Assembly (NCBI GenBank): GCA_951394405.1
Contig: OX596341.1
Coordinates: forward strand, 1,240,001-1,304,000
DNA length: 64,000 bases
Direction: 5' to 3'
DNA from: Coprinellus micaceus
Taxonomy: Eukaryota > Basidiomycota > Agaricomycetes > Agaricales > Psathyrellaceae
Shown: positions 43,573 to 55,628 of the stretch, piece after piece
Numbering within the stretch: the stretch's first letter is position 1
How the letters are laid out: every line of letters begins with the position of its first letter
Program-made: the position numbers and the translations under genes
Notes under the pieces: generated by a model
What the model saw: the letters and a program-made list of their open reading frames with translations, nothing else
What the model was told of the DNA's origin: nothing
Database searches by the model: none

Positions 43573-46500
43573 CTACGAGAAGAAATACTGACTCTCGTTA
43601 ATCTGGTTCACATCGAACGTCCCCCTATCCGGCACAGGAGGGAGCACCGCCGTAATATCAATAAACTTGTTCAACAAGTTCCTCTCCGCCTCCTCCAACT
43701 TCACCCTCCTCGCCTCCGCCTCCGGTGTCTCCGCCTCGCTCTCCACCACCTCCCCCTCTCCCTCCTCCGACATCCCAAGCGACGCAAGGATATCAGCAGC
43801 CTGGGCCATAGCGCTGGGCAATGCCACGTCCTCGATGACGGCGGTCGCAGCGCCCTCGTCCTGCTCCTCGACAACCTCGACGAGCTTCCCGAGGAGGGCG
43901 TAGTGCTTCGCCTTCTCCGCGGTCATCTTGACGCGCACGCCGGCCTCGACGAGTTTCTTGTTGAGGGTGGTGTTGTATTGGAGGTGCATGATGGGGACGA
44001 GGTAGCCTTTGTAGCGTTCCTTGAACTATTACAGGGGGTGAAAATTAGTAAGGGTGAACGAGGAAGAGGGAAGGGGGAGGAAGAGGTATAAACGCACCTC
44101 CTCATGCAACCGCTGCAACCGCTCCGAATCGTGTAGCTTGATAAACGTCCTCCGAATGACCTTGGACATCTCGTCGATATCACACGCATGCGTCCAATAC
44201 GAATCATGCACAGACGCGAACGTCATATCCTGCCTGCTACACTCGATAGCCGTGAGCATCATATGCGTAGCGTCGAGGCTATGCACAAAGTTGGGCGGGA
44301 ACGCTGAGGCCTGCTTCATCGTGTTCACTACACATCGTCCGTTAGCCAAATTCCTCCAAAGGAAACTGCAGGAGGAAAAGAGAAGAGAAAACGCACCTTC
44401 ACTCTGAACATTCGGATCACTAATGAACACACTCTGCAAGTTCGTCATAACCTGCTTCCGCGCCAACTTCCTATACGGCTGCACAATCGGCAACCCCAAC
44501 GCCGTCGTCCACACCACACTCGTCATCTGCTCCTTCTTGAACCCCGCCATCCCCATCAACGGCTTCTTCCTCGGCCCACCCCCCACACCCCTCTTCGCCA
44601 CCCCCACCTTCACCTTCCCCTCCACATCAACCGCCGCCACCACCACCTTCTTCTTCTTCTTCAACTTCCCCGCACCGACCATAACCTTCTTCGTCGCCAG
44701 CTCCTTCCGCTTATGAAACCTCAACGGCGAGATCGAGCGGCTGATAAGCCTCGCACATAGGTTCAGGAAGTTCATAATCCCCTTCGCGCCCGTGAACGTA
44801 TCCCCAATGCACAACAACACCTGCTTGGCGAGGTACGACGACGCCACCCAGCACATATCCGCGGGGATATCGCCGCGGTCCTCGAGCTGCCTGTGCAGCT
44901 GGTCGCGCGCCCCGACGAAGGTCACACCGTACACCGTCGTCATCACCGTCTGCTTCACGACCTTCCTCGTGATCTTCCCCAGGAGCGCCTGGGCGTAGAC
45001 ATGCCCCGCCGCCGCGTCCCGCTCGATGAGCTTGTCCACTTTATCCTTGACGAAAGTGTACACATCCGAGGGGCGGTCCACAGGCGCGAGGTTCACCTGC
45101 GCCGCACCCACAGCGTCGCCGCCCATCGCAGCGTAATGCTGCAGCCCATTACACGTCCCGTCCTGGTGCACCGGCAACGCCGACTCATACGCCAACGGGT
45201 CCCCACTCTCCAGCGCCGCCGTAAGATCAAAGCACGTCGCCAGGCACTGCCACGGATCGTCCGCCTCCATCCACCACTTCTGCCCCCCGAGCGGATTCTT
45301 CGCGGAATCCTTGATAAGATCGATGCGCTCGTGAATCCACTCGACGCGCTCGTCGAAATCCGCCTTGTCGAACCCGTGCAGGTTGGCGAGGTGGATCTTG
45401 AGCCACCGGAACCCGCGCAGGCCGAGAGGTTTGGAGTCGGCGAATTTGAGGAGCCCGCGGGAGAGGTCGTCACCGATGTGGTTGAGGTGTGGGGGGATGG
45501 GGTAGGCGCGTCCGCGGAAGTCGAGGTTGTGCGGGAAGTACATCGTCTCGTCTTGGAACTATACACAGAAAAGAGGGTGGTCAGCGAAAAGCCCGTCTGA
45601 CTGCGTTAAATAGAGGGAGACGTACGGTTCGCGCAATCTCAATCTTATAATTCACACTACACCTATCCGAATGATTATTCGCCAACGCCTGCTCATACAA
45701 CTTCTTCTTATGTATCCACCTGCTCCGCGCGTTCAAATCCGACTCGTCCGCCGGCGCATCGGGCTCCGCCTCGTCGTACACAGCCGGAGGCAACTTGCCC
45801 AGCCTCTCCCCGGAGTTCCAGACTTGGAGCACGATGTCGAAGACTTGCTTGTTGACGTGCCAGGGCGTGCGCCCGAGGACGTTGAGACCCTCCATGACGA
45901 GCTCGATGCGGCCCTCCCCGACGGATTCGCGGAGGTACTTTTCTTGCTCGACGGATTCTTTGAATCGCATGAGGCACGCTGGGGGCGGTCGTTAGTGTCC
46001 GTTCCCTACGAGAAGGAAGAAGGGGAAGAGCTTACCTCGGCTGAAGAGGTATCCACCGTCGTTGGGACCCACCCAAGGTTTGGGAGGGATCAACATGGGG
46101 AGGTACCGGGGGTGGATCGTGCCGCTGAGAGGATCCTTGGCAAGACGGTCGGTCACAGCCGAGTTGACCTTGATAACACCCAGCTTGGTACCCCGAACGT
46201 ACTCATACCCATGGTAAATCGCCGGCTGAGTATCGACCCTACCATCAACTCAGTCCATACTCCCAACTCATAAAAACGAAAACAACTCACAAAATCTCCC
46301 CCGTATTCTTATCCACAGCCTGCTTCTCCACCTCCGCCACCCCCATCAAACACTCCAACAACACACTCCCCACCTGCGCTCTCGTAAGCTGCGTCCACTC
46401 CGCCGTCCACGACTCCCCCTGAGCCATCTGCTTGGCCATCGCCACGCGCCTCTGGTACAGATTCGAGTACCCAAAGTCCGTCCACACGTTCCCGTCGGCC

Positions 46501-48074
46501 CTCGACGCCTCCGGCAGCCGAATATCGTTCTGCTTGCACATCCGCGCCTTGTACTCCATCTCCACGGCCTTCCCAATCGACACGATCGCCCGCGTCGTCT
46601 TCATTCCCCCGGAGATACCCCCAGACCCAGTCAAACGCATGACTTCGAGGATAGTGATCATCGACAGCCGATCCGGGGCCACAAGCGTCAGGTACGGCGT
46701 AAGCTCCGTCGCGCTATTCCTGAACAACCCATCCGCCTCCTCCTTGGAGATAAGCTTCACCTCCTCCGTGAGCTTCACGCGCAGACGCTCGTGCCAGTTG
46801 TGCATGTACTCTTGCACCTTCTTGTCGTGGAAGCGGGTGTCGATGCCGAGTTCCTTGAGGTGCGCGGTCTCGGCCTCGACGCGCTCCTCGGCCATGTCGT
46901 AGGCGGCGAGCTCGAGGTGCCGTTGGCGCGCGACCATGTCGTTGGGGAGAACTTGCCGCGCGTAGGCGATGCTGGTGAGGTGGTCGCGCAGGTTTTGGAT
47001 TTTGAAGGGGACTTTGGAGGTGGAGTTTCCGTCTGCGTCCTATATACCCCACTTGTCAGTACTCTGTGAGGATGTGGAGAGGTGAGAACGTACCGTTGAG
47101 CGCTTCAACGCGGCAACGGCGTCTGGGGTATCGAGTTTCTCGCCGCTGGCGATGACGACGGCTTTGGCGAGTGCGTTGACGGTTTTGGTGTCCTTGTCTT
47201 CGAGGGCGATGCGGGAGAGCTGGGTCATGATATCCCGGGCAATCCCTTGCGATGGGATGGAAGGGTGGGCTACGATGTCGAGGAGGGATGGTTTGGCAGG
47301 GTCGGCGGCGATGAGGTCGGAGAGGGCACGGTAGTCCAGTGGTTGGTCTGTCCCGGTATGAACTGACATGGGGGAATGTGGACGGAACCTAGACTCATGT
47401 CAGTATCCGGCTCAAATTGAGATGAAGGGAGAGGCTTACTGGTGCCAAGCGTAGAGCATAAGTGCATAGGTCATATTGCTCGGAGGCATATCCTCCTCTG
47501 GACGAATCATAGCCCTAAACAGGGCCCACGCATCGTGCACCCAGTCCTTCCTCCCCGCCTCGTCCTTGACCCCCATCTCCAAGTACGCGGAGAGCAGGCG
47601 GTTGTAGATGTCGATGTTGAGGTTGATCTTGCTGGTGGTGCGCAGGCGGTTGAAGAGGAGGCGGGCGCGGGGGACGTTGTGGAGGTTGTAGAGACAGGCG
47701 TCCATGACAGCGAGCTTGTCCTGGGTGACGGTGTCGGTGAAGACGGTGTCGTTCGCCTTCTCCTCCTTGGGCAGGGGCGCGGGGAGGATGGTGAACCGCG
47801 TCGGGCGTGCCAGGAACGAGCTGACGAAGTCGGCATCTGGGAGGCTGGACGTCGAGGTTGAGGGGCCCAACGACGACGAGGAGGGTGCACTAGGGAAGAA
47901 GGGAGGGTACTCGAAGGCAGGGGAAGGCTGGGCAGCTGCTGCCGTGGCGGGGTGGTGCGCGGGTTTTGAGGGAGCGGAGTAGGGACGCGGGACGACGAGA
48001 CGGGCAGGGCGGGGCAGACTCTGGCGAGACAGCAGTAAAGATGTCTCGAGTCTGCGCGCGGTCCTGGAGAGCAT
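43573..48074 (-). CDS. RPO41: Mitochondrial RNA polymerase
   Basis: Eight exons: 48074-47440, 47388-47094, 47039-46291, 46238-46036, 45978-45626, 45558-44397, 44327-44098 and 44025-43573, giving 1359 aa, the size of fungal Rpo41. The N-terminus MLSRTARRLETSLLLSRQ is a mitochondrial presequence; a PPR-like/N-terminal region follows (LLFNRLRTTSKINLNIDIYNRL). The T7-type polymerase core shows PMLIPPKPWVG, NLDFRGRAYP, motif A VHQDGTCNGLQHYAAMGGD (Asp about 877), motif B RKVVKQTVMTTVYGV, and motif C VHDSYWTHA (Asp about 1174). It transcribes mitochondrial DNA. A Lys-rich insertion of roughly 50 residues (about 1030-1085, containing GAGKLKKKKKV and GKVKVGVAKRG) lies between motifs B and C. A start at 48137 would add 21 residues before the presequence. 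Confidence 0.95.
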
Positions 48075-49327
48075 TTTCGTAGACGGAAAGCTTTTGGTGG
48101 TATACGTAGCAGGAGGGACTGCTAAAAATTCGGGCAACAGTCCAGCCAGGTCACAGGATCATTCGGTCCGGGGTACTGCCGACCTCGGCATCGGTCATTC
48201 TATGATAGGCGCCCGGTTTGGGGAGAGGCTAGGGAGCGTATCTCTAAAGGAGAGAGTGCAAACACGGGCTAAGACTACGTAGGGTATTTAATATATGAGG
48301 TGAACAAGTAATATAGCTCCCAAGGAGTCCATAGGGCAAGCCACCCCCGCCTTCATCCACCCCGTCTCCGGATCACCTCGTCGGGTAACCTTGTTCCGTT
48401 CCGGAGGCGCGTAATCCCGCTCAGGTCCAAGTTGCTTCCGCTCTCCCATCACTAAACTCATTCTTGGCGCTAAAGTGCCATCTCTGTCCCAGCAGACACC
48501 GGTCGCGCCCTAGGATGACTAGTGCAGGTGTGCGAGCGGGCAGTACTCTCCCTGTAACGTCTTTGGCGATTCCATCCTGAATTCACTCGATTTCCTTGGC
48601 TTCGCGTTCTCGCCACCCATAATCAGCGGACCCCCGGTCAATTGCCACTCGCCCGCCCCTCCCCCGCCCTTCCACCCTCGTGAACCCCACGCCCATCTTT
48701 CTCCCGCCCAACACATGGCCCCCACCCACATCCCTGATGTCCCCCATATCGCCATCGCCCCCCTCCCATCCACCCATTCACCCCTTCATTGGCATCATGA
48801 TCCCACCTGTCTCTGATACCTTGATTGACCTTTACCCGGGCTCGCATTTTAGATCACCGTACTTACCCCCACCACCCACTCCCAAGTTTCGTTCACATCC
48901 ACACGCCATGAATTATTCGACCCCAGCCCAGCCCTCCAAGGCCCGAGCGTCGAGATAAGAGACTTGCATCCCATATGGCAAGCACGCATTCAAGTAAGCT
49001 CACACCTCACCCTCCCGCCCTCCTTTCAGTTGAACGCCCCCTCCATTCGCAGACTCCGACTTCCGGATAGCCTCGGATAGCGAAGAAAAGAGACCCTCTG
49101 TACCCGGCGGTACAGCGCTAACGAGGGACGCACACGATACGATATCAAAGTTCAAACTCTACACCCCGGGGCCTGATCGCCCAGTCATATAAGGATCGCT
49201 GTACACTTCCCAATACGCGAAAAAATCCCCTTTGCTATCTCTATCTCCCTCCATACCACTCTCCCAACGACTGCGCTCCCCCTCCGTGTGTGTGCGGCGC
49301 AGGCCCGCCCCGTTGAACCGGCCAAGG
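48075..49327. other. Intergenic, about 1.2 kb, no gene seen
   Basis: Divergent promoter space between RPO41 (-) and the DUF6533-type gene (+). C-rich low-complexity frames at 48519-48960 have no recognisable protein features. Confidence 0.4.
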
Positions 49328-51900
49328 ATGGTACAAGGACCTGCGTTGGAGACGTTTGCGCGGCAGGCGTATGCTGTGAATTGGGTCGCTGGTACGCGCC
49401 GCTCACACTGCTCAGAACTTTATTCGAGCCTGACTCGATTCTTAGGCGCATGTATGACTACCCTCCTCTACAGCCACCTTCTCACTTTCAGCCAAGAGGC
49501 GCGTTCCGTTTCCTCTACTCCCACAAAGTTACAATGCTCACCCTTCTTTCTTTTCAGGTTGCTCGTATCTGGCCGTAAGCCTCACCTCTCTCCCCCATCC
49601 TCCGTCAACCTCTTATCAAACCTCCCATCCAGGAGCCGCCTCTCCCTCGCGAAATGCCTCTTCCTCATGAACCGCTACGTCGTCGAAGCTCTCATCCTGT
49701 TCGTCTTCTTCTCCACCTCTCTTCCCCATTTCCCTCCTTCCCTCGCTCCCTCTCGCGTCGTCGCTTCGTCGCGCACTCCACAACCATATTACTGTAATAC
49801 TGACCGAACCAACCCCCCACCCAGATTCAACTGCATATCAGCGTCTCAGCCTTTCCGCTCCCCCGGGGTACGTCCCACCGTCGCAGCCTTGCGTTATGAC
49901 CGCTAACAGAATACATTCTCCCTCCTTCCCACTCATACAGTTGTAAGTGAATACATACCCACCCTGCCGAGCCCCCAAGCGCACTCATGCCCCCCCGCTG
50001 ATCAAACCCTTTTTCATATGTAGCTGTGTATTCTATCTACGGTGGCTCACCGTGTAAGTCCTCCGCTCTTTTATGTGCAAGTGCGCGTATGGTCGCATCA
50101 TCGCTTATCTCTCCCCCTCTTTCTTTGTCTCTTGGCGCGTGTGCTTGTGCTGTGTACTTACTAGTGCGACGACGATCTCGACTACGACTGTCCAAGGTGC
50201 GTACGTACTCTCTACTCTCCATATTCACCTGAGCGCTGTTCCACGGCGCCCTCGGTGTTCCCTTGCCTGCTTCCATTCCATTCCCCCCCATCTCCTCCCT
50301 CCCACGTCCCATCCCCTCCTCCATACACACCTATCTGAATATATAGGTTGCTAACCTAAAATACGATCCAGGTATCCTCGTCTTGCGAATATGGGCTTTA
50401 TGTCAGTACCCTCCCTCCCTCCTACCCCCACCCAGCTACCTTCCTCCGAGTCGGGCGCTTATTCGAATCTCTGTCTCACCTTGTTCTTGCGTTTGCAGAT
50501 CGGCATAGCAAGGTACGTCGTTCCATACTATCTCAGCCAACTCACCCTTACACCTTTGCAATTGGTGTTAGATCGTCCTCGCAATCACCTACTTCTTCTT
50601 CTTCGGTACGTCGCCCAGACTCCCACCACCCAAAACGCCCTCCGTGGAACTCACCCCTATGTACACATTCTATTCCTGTTCTTCCAGGCGGCACGGTGAC
50701 TCTAGTGGGATTGGTGATCAAGGACTACGTCGGGGAGAGCGTTTTGAGTGCGTTCGTCTTCCCTCCCAATGGTTAAGGTGTGAGAGGCTGATGTGTTGAA
50801 CGCGGTAGTCGACCATACGTTGGCGGCGTTGCCGGGGTGTTATGCTACGAGTGTGCCTTCTATTATTGCGGGGTTTTGGTGCGTTCTGCCTCGCGGTCTA
50901 CCTTGGGCTTACTCGCTTACTCGTACCTCCTTCCACTTTCGTAGGATTGGCCCTCTAATCGTCGAAAGTACGTTCAGTCCCTCGTTTCACCGAAGGCAAA
51001 GTATCTGAAAGAGCTTCCGAACAGCTGTTTTATTCGCTATCGTTATTTCGCGTGCCTTCGTGTGGTGGAGGGACGGTACGCCCACACCTAGGATCCTTAC
51101 TATGCTTGTACGTTCCTCTCCCTCCTTCCCACCTCTCCTACTCACTCCATTGCACACATGGTTAGGCCACGGACTCTACCGTATACTTTGCTGTGTGCGT
51201 ACTCCCCCTTTCCTCCCTTCCTCCTTCCCGGCCTTGTCCGTGCGTTGGGGCTGTAGACTGAAGTTTGAACCGGGACAGGATATTCGCTATGCTACTCGCC
51301 AACTACGTTATGTTCCGATACGGGCCTCCGTTCCTTTCAAGTCTCCTTGTGACCCCAAGCACGACGGCTGGGTCTGTCATTGTACGTGTGGTTCCCTTCA
51401 CCTCCTTCCTCTCCTTCTTCTTCTTTCTCATATCCTCCCCTTCCTCTCCCCCCTCTCCCCTTCCTCTCCTTCCTCCGCTCCATCCTCCTCCCCTCCCAAG
51501 TCTACTTAACTGGAACCTAACGCCACAACTCCAGGCCTCCCAAATGTTCCTCCGCATGCGCTCCATGATGGAGTACGACCCCGAAGAGGTCGTCATGAAA
51601 GCCTACAACGCGTGGAACGTCCACCAAAACGATTCGTCCTCGTCCTCGGCCTACGGGCACGCTCGGTCACGGTCGAATACCTATGCTGGCACTTACTCTG
51701 AGGGACCGGGTGTGCCCGGTCGCGGGGTGGGCAGCGCAGGAGGTGGTACTGTTGAGATTGCGATCCCGTTGCCGACGAGGGGTGCGAGTGGGAGTAGGTG
51801 TAATTCTGCGAGTGAGGGAGTGTGGGCGGAGGGGATTTTTAGGAGTGTGGGGGATAATAAGGGGAGGAGGGGGAGTGTGTATATGGGCATGGAGGGATAG
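49328..51900 (+). CDS. DUF6533-type seven-helix membrane protein
   Basis: The gene has many tiny exons, roughly thirteen. The first ones are 49328-49391, 49446-49498, 49558-49574 and from 49633. They join to VAGACMTTLLYSHLLTFSQE, then VARIWP, SRLSLAKCLFLMNRYVVE, the pattern of the N-terminal DUF6533 domain found in basidiomycete membrane proteins (LLT...E...W...K.LFL.NRY). Later exons give hydrophobic helices: IVLAITYFFFFGG, TVTLVGLVIKDYVGE, LPGCYATSVPSIIAGFW, FRTAVLFAIVISRAFVWW, RIFAMLLANYVMFRYGPPFL. The last exon, from about 51535, encodes a cytoplasmic tail (MFLRMRSMMEYDPEEVV...EIAIPLP) ending GMEG at 51900. The second intron appears to use a GC donor (gcgcgt). Exons in the middle (49680-50380) are not fully resolved. 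Function of this family is unknown. Confidence 0.6.
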
Positions 51901-52438
51901 AGTGTATACTACTATGTACGTTACTGGTTAGGGCTTTTAGACTTTGGTCCTATTGAGATCGAGAAACAGGTCAGCGTTGTGTTAGTCGCCCAGCCAGCGC
52001 TTGTCAGGAGGGGTAAGGGGAAGAACGTTACTATTGCAGTACCCTGGTGCACAAGTAACGGGTGGCAATGAGCCTAGCGTTGTGTCGGGGTTGATGGTCT
52101 TTAGCCGAGCGGGTCAAACAAGCGCCCACAACTCCTGAAGCTCTCGGCTAGGCATGACGAGGCTTGTGGAGCCTGGTCCTCCAGGTAATAACGCGGAAAT
52201 ACTCACCACCACGGATATGCTCCATTGGACGGCACTTGGGGGCCTTCGAGGGTCCAGGTTCCATTCAGGCAGCGCGCGATGCGGCCCTTGGCCATAGGCC
52301 CCAATTATCCCGCATGACGTCAGTTCTGGCCGAGCGACTATTTATCCACCTTCTCCTTTCCCTCCACAGAAACAAATCTCCCACCCATCTAACACCACCC
52401 GTTACACTAAACAACCAACCCACGACCACATTATAACC
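51901..52438. other. Intergenic, upstream region of the small hydrophilic protein gene
   Basis: No coding signal. The final 100 bp are pyrimidine/A-rich (CACC, AACAACC), as is common in fungal 5' leaders. Confidence 0.4.
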
Positions 52439-52864
52439 ATGTCGAGCTCAAACGACGCCTTCCAACCCCGCCACACCGAACACACCGACCAGGAACGTCT
52501 CCCCGCCTCGGGCAAGGAGCGCCGCTTCGACTACTCTCCCAACACCATGGAGCGGGCAAAGCTCCCAAAATCCGAAGAGGGGGAGTCGCAGTTCCGCACT
52601 GGGGGCGAGAGGACGTCGGGAAGTGGGGTAGATCATGAGGAGCATTGCCATTCAAAGTTGCATACGAAGGAGCCTGTTGCGCATCAGAAGATCCCGACGG
52701 CGGAGGGGCATCATTTCTTTGACGAGGGAAACCCGAGGCCGAAGCCTGTGGGTGTGGATGGTGCGTACCGTTCAGTGTATCCGGGTATGATTGCTGACTG
52801 GTGTCATTGTGTAGAGCGCGAGAAGGTCGAGTGGTTCGAGGGCCAGACTGACCCTGCAGTCTGA
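52439..52864 (+). CDS. Small hydrophilic protein, unknown function
   Basis: Exons 52439-52760 and 52815-52864, separated by an in-frame 54-nt GT-AG intron (gtgcgt...gtag), give 123 aa. The protein is rich in charged residues, Gly, His and Pro (ERLPASGKERRFDYSP, DHEEHCHSKLHTKE, AEGHHFFDEGNPRPKP) and ends EKVEWFEGQTDPAV. There is no signal peptide or membrane segment. Composition suggests an intrinsically disordered, hydrophilin-like protein; that is inference. AATAAA about 50 bp after the stop (near 52915) is a possible polyadenylation signal. Alternatively the intron is retained, adding 18 residues. Confidence 0.65.
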   Translation: MSSSNDAFQPRHTEHTDQERLPASGKERRFDYSPNTMERAKLPKSEEGESQFRTGGERTSGSGVDHEEHCHSKLHTKEPVAHQKIPTAEGHHFFDEGNPRPKPVGVDGAYRSVYPGMIADWCHCVEREKVEWFEGQTDPAV

Positions 52865-53054
52865 AGTTCTCCGAGTTTCTAGGCATCGAACACTATATAA
52901 CATGACGAAATCCCCAATAAACGTATTCGTAAACCCTGAATCAAGCCAATAAAATCCCTATAATAGTCCCAGAAAGCTCGCATATGCGCATAACTTGAAA
53001 CGACTGTCCTTGGGTAACCCGGCCCTGCGACATTCAGAAACTGGGCGACATACC

Positions 53055-53967
53055 TCACGCGTTCGTAAGAAAGCGCGAGAACAACCGCGCCAGTGACCTG
53101 AACGCCACCTCCTTCTTACCCCCCTGCGACCGCTCCCCCTTATCCTTCTTCTCCTTCATCCCGCTCAGCTCTCTGCTTATGCTGATCGGGCCGCCCTCCT
53201 CGACCTGCGGGAGGAAGTCGCTGATGACCTTCCACGCGTCTCCGATTTCCTTGAGCTTGTGGACCGTTGCGTGTATCGAGAGGTCTTTCCATCGTTTCTC
53301 CATTAGAGTGTGTCGGCGGTTGGCTTCCTGAGCGTTGGTGATACAGTTCCACTTGGTCGTGGCGATCACGAGGCGCTTGGCGGACTCGGAGCTGAAGGCG
53401 GCATCGAGCGCTTGGAGGTCAGAGTCGGCGGTGGCTTGCACCCGGTCTGCACTGATGTCGTGCAAGTAGATGACGCCTCCACGGCACCGTCCGTCTGGGA
53501 ATCTGGCGTTCAGTTAGCGAGCGAAATTACGCGCAAATGGGGTAAGACCCTACGATTGTTGGATCCAAGACGTGATATCTTGCAAGACCGTAGAGTCCAA
53601 CTTTTGGCAGTCATTGAAACCTGGCGTGTCCACGAGGACGAGCCGGTAATCCCTCTTGCATCGCGAGGAGTCGTGCAGGTCGATCACTGCGCAGTCGACC
53701 TTCGTGGTGCATGTACTAAGGGATCCAGGGTCCCCAACCCTCATCTTTTGTGAAGACTCCTGTAGCAAGGCATTAATGAACTAAAATGGTTGGATTAGAG
53801 GGAATTCCATGGGTGGGTCGAGGCCATAGAGCCGCACGGTACTTCTGCCCGAACCAACCAATCCGGTCACACTGGAGGCAGGGGTTAGATTCGTATACGA
53901 AGGATGATGGGGGGACTCACAGGATGACGACATCGGTGGCAAGGAACGTTGTACATTGAGGGGACAT
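53055..53967 (-). CDS. AIG1/GIMAP-like GTPase G1 with Arg in the P-loop
   Basis: Exons 53967-53921, 53871-53838, 53780-53554 and 53502-53055 give 251 aa. The P-loop reads GLVGSGRST (residues 19-27): the invariant Lys is Arg. The next exon starts FINALLQESSQKMRVGD and holds the SxxSCTT switch region (GSLSTCTTKVDC) and G3 motif VLVDTPGFND. The last exon has the family block CRGGVIYLHDIS and ATTKWN in the G4 position, and a basic C-terminal tail. Family members are small septin-superfamily (TRAFAC) GTPases that in animals (GIMAP) and plants (AIG1) associate with immunity and membranes. With Arg in place of Lys, nucleotide hydrolysis is expected to be weak or lost, so this may be a pseudo-GTPase partner. 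Confidence 0.82.
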
Positions 53968-54680
53968 GTTGAATGGTTTGAGGTATAGGTAACTCCTGAG
54001 GAACGAATCGTTATATGGGTCGGAGCCTGGTCAAAACTCTGATTTAGCCGAACGTCGAGGTTTCTCTAGGCGTCGGCTATCGGTTCATCGGGGGTGATAA
54101 TGGTTGAGCATAATGGGGTGCAAGGAGCCTACGGAACCGCTTTTGCCAGATCGTCGGAGGGGGCTGAACACGACTAGAGCGCGAGGCAAGCGGCAGCCGT
54201 TCGATTGGCGCTTAATATAGGGTTGAAATGAAAGATTCCTTTTCGATTCACAGACGCGGAAGTGTGTTGATGAAAGTGCGAGCGTGACCTCAAACCCGGG
54301 AACATCGCACAGGTGAGACGCACGGGAAGAGTTGGCGGAAGGAAGAAACTAGGGCTGCCATGGGTTCGTCCTTCACCATTTTAATGTGACCGGTACCTGT
54401 AGCATGGGTACTCGAAATCTTCGGAACACGCGACGTGAATGCGAGTGCGAGTGCGAGTGCTTAGAGAAATTCTATTCGGCTGGGCGTTTTGTGACGAAAA
54501 GCAACGGTCACCGGTCACACAGCACCCAAGGGACCCAAGTCGATCATTGGAATCGATGCAACGCTACCAATTCGTTGAACAAGAAAGGGCAGCACCTTCA
54601 GCGGCCAACCCACCTTTTTCGCTACCAAGAATCAAAATGCGAACCCCTCCATTCTCAGCTGAAGAGCTAGTAAAACGATA
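53968..54680. other. Intergenic between GTPase genes G1 and G2
   Basis: A (GCGAGT)n-like micro-repeat lies near 54436-54460. No gene recognised. Confidence 0.4.
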
Positions 54681-55628
54681 TCAGTCGAGGACGCGTTGCG
54701 AGAGGGTCATGTCATCACTCACTCCAGGGAACAAGCCTCGTGCCCATCGACGGAATCCTATGAACTCCGATTTCGCGCGTCGAATCATTTTGCTCTTCAG
54801 ATCGTCTTTGAACAGTTTCAGGGGCACTGTCCCCAGTCCAAGAAGGAAATCCAGAGCCTCCCAGGCGGAATCCGGGTTATTGTCGAGATGACACACATGC
54901 CCCCCATACTGCCGGACAGTTTTGCAGAAGGTCGTAGACTCCAATCTCCTCCGTTCCAGCTCAAAGTCGGTTGATCTGGAATCGAGGCGATCCCACTTTG
55001 ATGTGACGACGACAATGCGCTGAGCCAGCTGCCGCTCGGATAGCAGGGGTAACATAGACGTGTGGGGGAGTTTTCTCGCACCCGATGCATCGTGAAGGTA
55101 GACTATACCGCCCAGCCTTGCGTCCCCCGTGCATCTGGACGTAGAGCGGCCATGATCAGTAACAGCTTGGAACCTCAAGAGAGCTATCGATGAGCTTCTC
55201 ACTCTCTATCGAGCCAATTGTCCAGCCTCTTCAAAAGATTATGGTCGCTCCTTCTGCAGCTGTCCAAACCTGGGGTATCGACGAGGATTAGTGGAGAATC
55301 GCGTCGAACTCCAAGTCGGTAATTCATTATGAAATGCCGGACTGTTGGATTTTCTTCCCCGGCAAGGACATCGAGGGACGGTGCACGCCTGAGGCGTGAC
55401 TTCTTGGGGTCTCGACGACGAGCAACGTTAATAAACTGTCGGGGGCAGATATGAGGCTTTCGTCCCATCCCACATGTGAGCGAGGCGAACATGACTTTTA
55501 CCGGCGCCGGTTAGTCCTAGGAGTCTGTTGGACGTCGTATTAGATCGAGGGGTACTTTGAGGACGGGGCCTGGCGTACATGATCAGGGTGCCAGAGTTAT
55601 TGTCAAGGGCTTGGGTGTGGTGATTCAT
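54681..55628 (-). CDS. AIG1/GIMAP-like GTPase G2
   Basis: Exons 55628-55579, 55524-55491, 55435-55203 and 55134-54681 give 256 aa. The P-loop is GLTGAGKSH (residues 20-28), with Lys present and His instead of the usual Ser/Thr after KS, as in copies A and C of the membrane-ankyrin genes. The next exon starts FINVARRRD and contains ILVDTPGLDS (G3). The last exon has GGIVYLHDAS, then VVVTSKWD at G4, a recognised guanine-specificity position. The N-terminus is short (MNHHTQALDNNSGTLI), as in the other cluster members, with no signal peptide. The motif set is complete, so an active GTPase is plausible. The conserved four-exon layout matches the neighbours, indicating local duplication followed by strong divergence. 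Confidence 0.82.
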
